Positions 53,905-64,000 of a DNA stretch of 64,000 bases are shown one piece after another. How positions within the stretch are numbered: position 1 is the stretch's first letter; each line of letters starts with the position of its first letter. The stretch is from Parietaria judaica. Lineage: Eukaryota; Streptophyta; Magnoliopsida; Rosales; Urticaceae. The notes beneath the pieces are model-generated. The model was given only the letters and a program-made list of their open reading frames with translations. It did no database searches and had not been told where the DNA came from. The translations under genes and the position numbers were made by a program. The stretch lies in assembly GCA_954871525.1 (NCBI GenBank), contig OX940871.1, positions 29,362,586-29,426,585 of the forward strand, written 5' to 3'.

Positions 53905-55620
53905 TAGTCGAGAAATGCCATAAGAAATGCTATAGCATTTCCTATAGCATTTCTTTATTTGACATTTTTTACAGCCTTAAATTTCGAACCAATTGAAAAA
54001 ATAATGATTTTAGGGCTTATACATTGGAATTTGAATATAACAACAGTTCTCATGCAAAAATATGTAAGGATTAAATTGTTGACGAGAAATGCCATAGGAA
54101 ATGCTATAGCATTTCCTATAGCATTTCTTTATTTTAATTTTTTTACAACCTTAAATATTTAACCAATTGGAAAAATAATGATTTTAGGGCTTATACATTG
54201 GAATTTGAATATTACAAGCCTTCTCATGCAAAAATATGCCAGGATTAAATTGTTGACGATAAATGCCATAGGAAATGCTATAGAATTTCCTATAGAATTT
54301 ATTTATTTTACATTTTTTACAACCTTAAATTTCGAACCAATTGAAAAAATAATTATTTTAGGGCGTATACATTGGAATTTGAATATAACAAGAGTTCTCA
54401 TGCAAAAATATATAAGGATTAACTTGTTGACGAGAAATGCCATATGAAATGCTATAGCATTTCTTATAGCATTTCTTTATTTTACATTTTTTACAACCTT
54501 AAATTTTGAACCAATTGAAAAAATAAGGATTTTAGGGCTTATACATTGGAATTTTAATATTACAAGCGTTCTCATGCAAAAATATGCAAGGATTAAATTG
54601 TTGACGAGAAATGCCATAGGAAATGCTATAGCATTTCCTATAGCATTTCTTTATTTTACATTGTTTACGACCTAAAATTCAAACCAATTGAAAAAATAAT
54701 GATTTTATGGCTTATACATTGAAATTTGAATATAACAAGAGTCCTCATGCTAAAATATGCAAGGATTAAATTGTTGACGAGAAATGCCATAGGAAATGCT
54801 ATAGCATTTCCTATTGCATTTCTTTATTTGACATTTTTTACAACCTTAAATATCGAACCAATTGAAAAAATAATGATTTTAGAGCTTATACATTGGAATT
54901 TGAATATAACAAGAGTTCTCATGAAAAAATATGCAAGGATTAAATTGTTGACGAGAAATGCCATAGGAAATGCTATAATATTTCTTTATTTTACATTTTT
55001 TACAACCTTAAATTTCGAACCAATTGAAAAAAATAATGATTTTAGGGCTTATACATTGTAATTTGAATATAACAAGAGTTATCATGCAAAAATATGCAAG
55101 GATTAAATTGTTGACGAGAAATGCCATAGGAAATGCTATAGCATTTCCTAAAGCATTTCTTTATTTTACATTTTTTACAACCTTCAATTTCGAACCAATT
55201 GAAAAAATAATGATTTTAGGGCTTATACATTGAAATTTGAATATAACAAGAGTTCTCATGCCAAAATATGCAAGGAATAAATTGTTGACGAGAAATGCCA
55301 TAGGAAATGCTATAGCATTTCCTATAGCATTTGTTTATTTGACATTTTTTACAACCTTAAATATCGAACCAATTTAAAAAATAATGATTTTAGAGCTTAT
55401 ACATTGGAATTTGAATATAACAAGAGTTCTCATGAAAAAATATGCAAGGATTAAATTGTTGACGAGAAATGCCATAGGAAATGCTATAACATTTCTTTAT
55501 TTTACATTTTTTACAACCTTAAAGTTCGAACCAATTGAAAAAATAATGATTTTAGGGCTTATACATTGTAATTTGAATATAACAAGAGTTCTCATGCAAA
55601 AATATGCAAGGATTAAATTG
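53905..55620 (-). repeat. Variable 8-10-monomer HOR, unit 2 (1,716 bp)
   Basis: The marker at 53,905 reads TAGTCGAGAAATGCC, one base different from the others. The order of variants is shared with unit 3 at an offset of 1,715-1,716 bp: ACAGCCTTAAATTTCG, AAATATTTAACCAATTGG, TACAAGCCTTCTCATGC, CATATGAAATGC, and TACATTGAAATTTG. Confidence 0.78.
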
Positions 55621-56997
55621 TTGTCGAGAAATGCCATAAGAAATGCTATAGCATTTCCTATAGCATTTCTTTATTTGACATTTTTTACAGCCTTAAATTT
55701 CGAACCAATTGAAAAAATAATGATTTTAGGGCTTATACATTGGAATTTGAATATAACAACAGTTCTCATGCAAAAATATGTAAGGATTAAATTGTTGACG
55801 AGAAATGCCATAGGAAATGCTATAGCATTTCCTATAGCATTTCTTTATTTTAATTTTTTTACAACCTTAAATATTTAACCAATTGGAAAAATAATGATTT
55901 TAGGGCTTATACATTGGAATTTGAATATTACAAGCCTTCTCATGCAAAAATATGCCAGGATTAAATTGTTGACGAGAAATGCCATAGGAAATGCTATAGA
56001 ATTTCCTATAGAATTTCTTTATTTTACATTTTTTACAACCTTAAATTTCGAACCAATTGAAAAATAATTATTTTAGGGCGTATACATTGGAATTTGAATA
56101 TAACAAGAGTTCTCATGCAAAAATATGCAAGGATTAACTTGTTGACGAGAAATGCCATATGAAATGCTATAGCATTTCTTATAGCATTTCTTTATTTTAC
56201 ATTTTTTACAACCTTAAATTTTGAACCAATTGAAAAAATAAGGATTTTAGGGCTTATACATTGGAATTTTAATATTACAAGCGTTCTCATGCAAAAAAAT
56301 GCAAGGATTAAATTGTTGACGAGAAATGCCATAGGAAATGCTATAGCATTTCCTATAGCATTTCTTTATTTTACATTGTTTACGACCTAAAATTCAAACC
56401 AATTGAAACAATAATGATTTTATGGCTTATACATTGAAATTTGAATATAACAAGAGTCCTCATGCTAAAATATGCAAGGATTAAATTGTTGACGATAAAT
56501 GCCATAGGAAATGCTATAGCATTTCCTATTGCATTTCTTTATTTGACATTTTTTACAACCTTAAATATCGAACCAATTGAAAAAATAATGATTTTAGAGC
56601 TTATACATTGGAATTTTAATATAACAAGAGTTCTCATGAAAAAATATGCAAGGATTAAATTGTTGACGAGAAATGCCATAGGAAATGCTATAATATTTCT
56701 TTATTTTACATTTTTTACAACTTTAAATTTCAAACCAATTGAAAAAATAATCATTTTAGGACTTATACATTGTAATTTGAATATAACAAGAGTTGTCATG
56801 CAAAAATATGCAAGGATTAAATTGTTGACGAGAAATGCCATTGGAAATTTATAGCATTTCCTATAGTATTTCTTTATTTGACATTTTTTACAACCTTAAA
56901 TTTTGAACCAATTGAAAAAATAATGATATTATGAATTATACATTGGAATTTGAATATAACAAGAGTTCTCATGCAAAAATATGCAATGATTAAATTG
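55621..56997 (-). repeat. Variable 8-10-monomer HOR, unit 3 (1,377 bp)
   Basis: The unit is collinear with units 2 and 4 but is about two monomers shorter than unit 2. The AAATATTTAACCAATTGG monomer recurs at about 55,870 and, in modified form, at about 57,245 in unit 4. Confidence 0.78.
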
Positions 56998-58385
56998 TTG
57001 TCGAGAAATGCCATACGAAATGCTATAGCATTTCCTATAGCATTTCTTTATTTGACATTTTTTACAGCCTTAAATTTCGAACCAATTGAAAAAATAATGA
57101 TTTTAGGGCTTATACATTGGAATTTGAATATAACAACTGTTCTCATGCAAAAATATGTTAGGATTAAATTGTTGACGAGAAATGCCATAGGAAATGCTAT
57201 AGCATTTCCTATAGCATTTCTTTATTTTAATTTTTTTACAACCTTAAATTTTTAACCAATTGAAAAAATAATGATTTTAGGGCTTATACATTGGAATTTG
57301 AATATTACAAGCCTTCTCATGCAAAAATATGCCAGGATTAAATTGTTGACGAGAAATGCCATAGGAAATGCTATAGAATTTCCTTTAGAATTTCTTTATT
57401 TTACATTTTTTACAACCTTAAATTTCGAACCAATTGAAAAAATAATTATTTTAGGGCTTATACATTGGAATTTGAATATAACAAGAGTTCTCATGCAAAA
57501 ATATGCAAGGATTAAATTGTTGACGAGAAATGCCATATGAAATGCTATAGCATTTCTTATAGCATTTCTTTATTTTACATTTTTTACAACCTTAAATTTT
57601 GAACCAATTGAAAAAATAAGGATTTTAGGGCTTATACATTGGAATTTTAATATTACAAACGTTCTCATGCAAAAATATGCAAGGATTAAATTGTTGACGA
57701 GAAATGCCATAGCATTTCCTATAGCATTTCTTTATTTTACATTGTTTACGACCTAAAATTCAAACCAATTGAAAAAATAATGATTTTAGGGCTTATACAT
57801 TGAAATTTGAATATAACAAGAGTTCTCATGCAAAAATATGCAAGGATTAAATTGTTGACGAGAAATGCCATAGGAAATGCTATAGCATTTCCTATTGCAT
57901 TTCTTTATTTGACATTTTTTACAACCTTAAATATCGAACCAATTGAAAAAATAATGATTTTAGAGCTTATACATTGGAATTTGAATATAACAAGAGTTCT
58001 CATGAAAAAATACGCAAGGATTAAATTGTTGACGAGAAATGCCATAGGAAATGCTATAATATTTCTTTATTTTACATTTTTTACAACTTTAAATTTCGAA
58101 CCAATTGAAAAAATAATTATTTTAGGGCTTATACATTGTAATTTAAATATAACAAGAGTTCTCATGCAAAAATATGCAAGGATTAAATTGTTGACGAGAA
58201 ATGCCATAGGAAATGCTTTAGCATTTCATATAGCATTCCTTTATTTGACATTTTTTACAACCTTAAATTTCGAACCAATTGAAAAAATAATGATTATAGG
58301 GCTTATACATTGGAATTTGAATATTACAATCTTTCTCATGCAAAAATATGCAAGGATTAAATTGTTGACGAGAAATACCATATGA
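56998..58385 (-). repeat. Variable HOR, unit 4 (end uncertain)
   Basis: The unit begins at TTGTCGAGAAATGCCATACG and follows the unit order through the TACAAGCCTTCTC, CATATGAAATGC and TACATTGAAATTTG monomers. Collinearity fades around 58.2-58.4 kb. It carries a 12-bp deletion in one palindrome near 57,708 (GCCATAGCATTTCC). Confidence 0.65.
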
Positions 58386-60879
58386 AATGTTATAGCATTT
58401 CTTATAGAATTTCTTTATTTTACATTGACCTAAAATTCGAACCAATTTAAAAAATAATGATTTTAGAGCTTATACATTGGAATTTGAATATAACAAGAGT
58501 TTCATGCAAAAATATGCAAGGATTAAATTTTTGACGAGAAATGCCATAAGAAATGCTATAGCATTTCTTATAGCATTTCTTTATTTTACATTGTTTACAA
58601 CCTTAAATTTTGAACCAATTGAAAAAATAATGATTTTAGGGCTTATACATTTGAATTTCAATATTACAAGCGTTCTCATGCAAAAATATCCAAGGATTGA
58701 ATTGTTGACGAGAAATGCCATAGGAAATGCTATAGCATTTCCTATAGCACTTCTTTATTTTACATTGTTTACGACCTAAAATTCGAACCAATTGAAAAAA
58801 AAATGATTTTAGGGCTTATATATTGGAATTTAAATATATAACAAGAGTTCTCAAGTAAAAATATGCAAGGATTAAATTGTTGACGAGAAATGCCATAGGA
58901 AATGCTAAATGCTATAGCATTTCCTATAGCATTTCTTTATTTTACATTTTTTACAACCTTAAATTTCGAACCAATTGAAAAATTAATGATTTTAGGGCTT
59001 ATACATTGGAATTTGAATATAACAAGATTTCTCATGCAAAAATATGCAAGGATTAAATTGTTGACGAGAAATGCCATAGGAAATGCTATAGAATTTCCTA
59101 TAGCATTTCTTTATTTGACATTTTTTACAACCTTAAATTTCGAACCAATTAAAAAAAAAATTATTTTAGGGCTTATACATTGGAATTTGAATATAACAAG
59201 AGTTCTCATGCAAAAATATGCAAGGATTAAATTGTTGACGAGAAATGCCATATGAAATGCTATAGCATTCCTATTTTTTTTTTTATTTTACATTTTTTCA
59301 ACCTTAAATTTTGAACCAATTGAAAAAATAATGATTTTAGGGCTTATACATTGGAATTTGAATATTACAAGCGTTCTCATGCAAAAATATGCAAGGATTA
59401 AATTATTGACGAGAAATGCCACAGGAAATGCTATAGTATTTCATATAGCATTTCTTTATTTTACATTGTTTACTACCTAAAATTCAAACCAATTGAAAAA
59501 ATAATGATTTTAGGGCTTATACATTGAAATTTGAATATAACAAGAGTTCTCATGCCAAAATATGCAAGGATTAAATTGTTGAAGAGAAATGCCATAGGAA
59601 ATGCTATAGCATTTCCTATAGCGTTTCTTTATTTAACATTTTTTACAACCTTAAATATCGAACCAATTGAATAATAATGATTTTAGATCTTATACATTGG
59701 AATTTGATTATAACAAGAGTTCTCATGCGAAAATATGCAAGGATTAAATTGTTGACGAGAAATGCCATAGGAAATGCTAGCATTTCCTATAGCATTTCTT
59801 TATTTTAAATTGTTTACGACCTAAAATTTTGAACCAATTGAAAAAATATTGATTTTAGGGCTTATACATTGGAATTTGAATATAACAAGAGTTCTCATGC
59901 AAAAATATGCAAGGATTAAATTGTTGACGAGAAATGCCATAGGAAATGCTTTAGCATTTCATATAGCATTTCTTTATTTGACATTTTTTACAACCTTAAA
60001 TTTGAACCAATTGAAAAAATAATGATTTTAGGGCTTATACATTGGAATTTGAATATAACAACAGTTCTTATGCAAAAATATGCAAGGATTAAATTGTTGA
60101 CCAGAAATGCCATAGGAAATGCTATAGCAATTCCTATAGCATTTCTTTATTTTACATTTTTTACAACCATAAATTTTGAACCAATTGAAAAAATAATGAT
60201 TTTAGGGCTTATACATTGGAATTTGAATATTACAAGCGTTCTCATGCAAAAATATGCAAGGATTAAATTGTTGACGAGAAATGCCATAGGAAAAGCTATA
60301 GCATTTCCTATAGCATTTCTTTATTTGACATTTTTTCAACCTTAAATATCGAACCAATTGAAAAAATAATGATTTTAGAGCTTATGCATTGGAATTTGAT
60401 TATAACAAGAGTTCTCATGAAAAAATCTGGAAGGATTAAATTGTTGACGAGAAATGCCATAGGAAATGCTATAACATTTCTTTGTTTTACATTTTTTACA
60501 ACCTTAAATTTCGAACCAATTGAAAAAATAATAATTTTAGGGCTTATACTTTGTAATTTGAATATAACAAGAGTTCTCATGCAAAAATATGCAAGGATTA
60601 AATTGTTGACGAGAAATGCCATAGGAAATGCTATAGCATTTCCTATAGCATTTGTTTATTTGACATTTTTTACAACTTTAAATTTAGAACCAATTAACAA
60701 AAATAATGATTTTAGGGCTTATACATTGTAATTTGAATATAACAAGAGTTCTCATGCAAAAATATGCAATGATTAAATTGTTGACGAGAAATGCCATTGG
60801 AAATGCTATAGCATTTCCTATAGCATTTATTTATTTGACATTTTTTACAACCTTAAACTTCGAAACAATTGAAAAAATA
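58386..60879 (-). repeat. Irregular monomers without clear HOR
   Basis: This stretch holds only diverged monomers. Local oddities are a short deletion giving TTACATTGACCTAAAATTCG near 58,420, a 7-bp slip in a palindrome (GGAAATGCTAAATGCTATAG near 58,899), an extended T-run near 59,270, and monomers with GCAATTCC in one palindrome arm (60,112-60,137). A block at 60,022-60,240 is similar to 62,264-62,480. Confidence 0.75.
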
Positions 60880-61135
60880 ATGATTTTAGGGCTTATATAT
60901 TGGAATTTGAATATAACAAGAGTTCTCATGAAAAAATATGCAAGGATTAAATTGTTGACGAGAAATGCCATAGGAAATGCTATAGCATTTCCTATAGCAT
61001 TTCTTTATTTTACATTTTTTACAACCTTAAATTTCGAACCAATTGAAAAAATAATGATTTTAGGACTTATACATTGAAATTTGAATATAACAAGAGTTCT
61101 CATGCAAAAATATGCAAGGATTAAATTGTTGACGA

Positions 61136-61177
61136 GAAATGCCATAGGAAATGCTATAGCATTTCCTATAGCATTTC
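61136..61177. repeat. 42-bp near-palindrome present in most monomers (example)
   Basis: The element is built from a 12-mer, GAAATGCTATAG, used twice forward and twice reversed; the two inner copies overlap at the central CTATAG. The inner 26 bp (61,144-61,169) are a perfect palindrome with half-site ATAGGAAATGCTA. Outside it, seven further bases on each side pair (GAAATGC with GCATTTC), leaving only one mismatched pair (C at 61,143 against A at 61,170). Such a sequence can in principle extrude a cruciform or fold as a hairpin when single-stranded. It occurs throughout the window, intact or with small deletions, and is the main source of monomer length variation. Confidence 0.9.
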
Positions 61178-62006
61178 TTTATTTTTCATTTTTTACAACA
61201 TTAAATTTCGAACCAATTGAAAAAATAATGATTTTAAAGCTTATACATTGGAATTTGAATATAACAAGAGTTCTCATGAAAAAATATGTAAGGATTAAAT
61301 CGTTGACGAGAAATGCCATAGGAAATGCTAGCATTTCCTATAGCATTTCTTTATTTTACATTGTTTACGACCTTAAATTTCGAACCAATTGAAAAAATAA
61401 CGATTTTAGGGCTTATACATTGGAATTTGAATATAACAAGAGTTCTCATGCAAATATATGCAAGGATTAAATTGTTGACGAGAATGCCATAGGAAATGCT
61501 ATAGCATTTCCTATAGCATTTCTTTATTTTACATTTTTTACAACCTTAAATTTCGAACCAATTGAAAAAATAATGATTTTAAAGCTTATACTTTGGAATT
61601 TGAATATAACAAGAGTTCTCATGAAAAAATATGTAAGGATTAAATTGTTGACGAGAAATGCCATAGGAAATGCTAGCATTTCCTATAGCATTTCTTTATT
61701 TTACATTGTTTACGACCTAAAATTTCAAACCAATAGAAAAAATAATGATTTTAGGGTTTATACATTGGAATTTGAATATAACAAGAGTTCTCATGCAAAA
61801 ATATGCTAGGATTAAATTGTTGACGATAAATGCCATAGGAAATGCTAGCATTTCCTATAGCATTTCTTTATTTTACATTGTTTACGACCTAAAATTTTGA
61901 ACCAATTGAAAAAATATTGATTTTAGGGCTTATACATTGGAATTTGAATATAACAAGAGTTCTCATGCAAAAATATGCAAGGATTAAATTGTTGACCAGA
62001 AATGCC

Positions 62007-62032
62007 ATAGGAATTGCTATAGCAATTCCTAT
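62007..62032. repeat. Palindrome with matching changes in both arms
   Basis: Both arms carry a substitution relative to the canonical core: the left arm has GGAATTGC in place of GGAAATGC and the right arm has GCAATTCC in place of GCATTTCC, so the 26 bp stay perfectly self-complementary. The same form is at 63,740-63,765 through the 1,733-bp duplication. Monomers with only the right-arm change are at 48,230-48,255, 60,112-60,137 and 62,354-62,379. Confidence 0.88.
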
Positions 62033-62612
62033 AGCATTTCTTTATTTTACATTTTTTACAACCATAAATTTTGAACCAATTGAAAAAATTTTGATTTTAG
62101 GGCTTATACATTGGAATTTGAATATAACAAGAGTTCTCATGCAAAAATATGCAAGGATTAAATTGTTGACGAGAAATGCCATAGGAAATGCTTTAGCATT
62201 TCATATAGCATTTCTTTATTTGACATTTTTTACAACCTTAAATTTGAACCAATTGAAAAAATAATGATTTTAGGGCTTATACATTGGAATTTGAATATAA
62301 CAACAGTTCTCATGCAAAAATATGCAAGGATTAAATTGTTGCCCAGAAATGCCATAGGAAATGCTATAGCAATTCCTATAGCATTTCTTTATTTTACATT
62401 TTTTACAACCATAAATTTTGAACCAATTGAAAAAATAATGATTTTAGGGCTTATACATTGGAATTTGAATATTACAAGCGTTCTCATGGTTCAATATGCA
62501 AGGATTAAATTGTTGACGAGAAATGCCATAGGAAATGCTATAGCATTTCCTATAGCATTTGTTTATTTGACATTTTTTACAACCTTAAATTTAGAACCAA
62601 TTAACACAAATA

Positions 62613-64000
62613 ATGATTTTAGGGCTTATATATTGGAATTTGAATATAACAAGAGTTCTCATGCAAAAATATGCAAGGATTAAATTGTTGACGAGAAATG
62701 CCATAGGAAATGCTATAGCATTTCCTATAGCATTTCTTTATTTTACATTTTTTACAACCTTAAATTTCGAACCAATTGAAAAAATAATGATTTTAGGACT
62801 TATACATTGAAATTTGAATATAACAAGAGTTCTCATGCAAAAATATGCAAGGATTAAATTGTTGACGAGAAATGCCATAGGAAATGCTATAGCATTTCCT
62901 ATAGCATTTCTTTATTTTTCATTTTTTACAACATTAAATTTCGAACCAATTGAAAAAATAATGATTTTAAAGCTTATACATTGGAATTTGAATATAACAA
63001 GAGTTCTCATGAAAAAATATGTAAGGATTAAATCGTTGACGAGAAATGCCATAGGAAATGCTAGCATTTCCTATAGCATTTCTTTATTTTACATTGTTTA
63101 CGACCTTAAATTTCGAACCAATTGAAAAAATAACGATTTTAGGGCTTATACATTGGAATTTGAATATAACAAGAGTTCTCATGCAAATATATGCAAGGAT
63201 TAAATTGTTGACGAGAATGCCATAGGAAATGCTATAGCATTTCCTATAGCATTTCTTTATTTTACATTTTTTACAACCTTAAATTTCGAACCAATTGAAA
63301 AAATAATGATTTTAAAGCTTATACTTTGGAATTTGAATATAACAAGAGTTCTCATGAAAAAATATGTAAGGATTAAATTGTTGACGAGAAATGCCATAGG
63401 AAATGCTAGCATTTCCTATAGCATTTCTTTATTTTACATTGTTTACGACCTAAAATTTCAAACCAATAGAAAAAATAATGATTTTAGGGTTTATACATTG
63501 GAATTTGAATATAACAAGAGTTCTCATGCAAAAATATGCTAGGATTAAATTGTTGACGATAAATGCCATAGGAAATGCTAGCATTTCCTATAGCATTTCT
63601 TTATTTTACATTGTTTACGACCTAAAATTTTGAACCAATTGAAAAAATATTGATTTTAGGGCTTATACATTGGAATTTGAATATAACAAGAGTTCTCATG
63701 CAAAAATATGCAAGGATTAAATTGTTGACCAGAAATGCCATAGGAATTGCTATAGCAATTCCTATAGCATTTCTTTATTTTACATTTTTTACAACCATAA
63801 ATTTTGAACCAATTGAAAAAATTTTGATTTTAGGGCTTATACATTGGAATTTGAATATAACAAGAGTTCTCATGCAAAAATATGCAAGGATTAAATTGTT
63901 GACGAGAAATGCCATAGGAAATGCTTTAGCATTTCATATAGCATTTCTTTATTTGACATTTTTTACAACCTTAAATTTGAACCAATTGAAAAAATAATGA
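62613..64000 (-). repeat. 1,733-bp tandem duplication, copy 2 (cut by window edge)
   Basis: The first 1,388 bp of the second copy are present; the window ends before the unit is complete. Because the copies are so alike, further copies may continue outside the window. Confidence 0.92.

Larger units (their letters stand above)
37660..61690. other. Large imperfect inverted duplication of satellite DNA
   Basis: Left-side and right-side segments match as reverse complements in mirror order on either side of about 47.05-48.59 kb. Besides the inner pairs listed for the right arm, the outer pair 37,998-38,120 and 61,365-61,490 agrees at all but about one base and includes two linked private variants (CATATATTTGCATG and GGCATTCTCGTC). 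The neighbouring 37,780-37,998 matches 61,480-61,690. Arm lengths differ because each side has its own local duplications. The pattern fits either an inverted duplication or inversion of one copy of a former tandem HOR; the sequence alone does not separate these. Confidence 0.75.
60880..62612 (-). repeat. 1,733-bp tandem duplication, copy 1 (10 monomers)
   Basis: The copy aligns with 62,613-64,000 at a constant offset of 1,733 bp. I saw one substitution near 60,930 and none in the several hundred further bases I compared. Shared private variants are ATTTTTCATTTTTTACAACA, AAATCGTTGACGAG, CATGCAAATATATGC with GACGAGAATGCC, AATAGAAAAAATAATG, and the symmetric palindrome at 62,007. Confidence 0.92.
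47053..64000 (-). repeat. Satellite array, reverse orientation (same monomer)
   Basis: From 47,053 to the end of the window every monomer is the reverse complement of those to the left. Landmarks now read CTTTATTTTAC, AACCAATTGAA, GGGCTTATACATTGG, GAGTTCTCATGC, GTTGACGAGAAATGCC and then the palindrome. Monomer length and variant types match the left array, so this is the same family inverted, not a second satellite. The array runs off the right edge without any sign of ending. Confidence 0.97.

Noticed and set aside
1..64000. The many open reading frames of 60-309 codons as protein-coding genes
   Set aside because: All are translations of the same repeat in one frame that happens to lack stops. 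Starts and ends are set by indels in individual monomers, no non-repetitive domain appears, and neighbouring monomers shift frame freely.
1..64000. CRISPR array
   Set aside because: The repeats are contiguous 174-bp units with no unique spacers, and the palindrome is part of each unit rather than a repeat separated by variable spacers.

Overview
The window is satellite DNA from end to end: one AT-rich tandem repeat, about 370 copies of a monomer whose common length is 174 bp (about 28% G+C by hand count of a canonical copy). I see no protein-coding gene, RNA gene, transposon, CRISPR array or unique-sequence island. Megabase-style arrays of 160-180 bp monomers with layered higher-order repeats (HORs) are typical of eukaryotic centromeric or pericentromeric heterochromatin, so a plant or animal nuclear chromosome is the likely source. 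I do not recognise the monomer family and cannot name the organism. Long open frames (the longest 309 codons) occur only because 174 is 3 x 58, so a stop-free frame carries over from monomer to monomer.

Layout. (1) 1-12,789: three copies of a ~4.09 kb HOR (about 24 monomers); the first contains an extra 1,194 bp tandem duplication and the third is about four monomers short. (2) 12,790-24,231: more diverged monomers, marked by a private 9-bp deletion, with hints of a decayed ~4.1 kb period. (3) 24,232-37,978: the youngest-looking part on the left, a 2.93 kb duplication overlapping a 5.17 kb (30-monomer) duplication. (4) 37,979-47,052: mixed monomers with a local 1,368 bp duplication. (5) 47,052/47,053: the array switches strand. 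(6) 47,053-64,000: the same satellite in reverse orientation, with a 1.4-1.7 kb variable HOR at 52.3-58.4 kb and a 1,733 bp near-identical duplication at 60.9-64.0 kb.

The strongest structural signal is a very large imperfect inverted duplication. Diagnostic variants on the left (about 47.05 kb down to 37.7 kb) recur in mirror order on the right (48.59 kb up to about 61.7 kb), around a ~1.54 kb spacer. At small scale every monomer carries a 42-bp near-palindrome made of two forward and two reverse copies of a 12-mer. That palindrome is where most indels fall, where several segmental breakpoints lie and where the strand switch occurs. Some variants keep its dyad symmetry, including paired changes in both arms and deletions centred exactly on the axis. 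All alignments here were made by eye; identities and boundaries are approximate.
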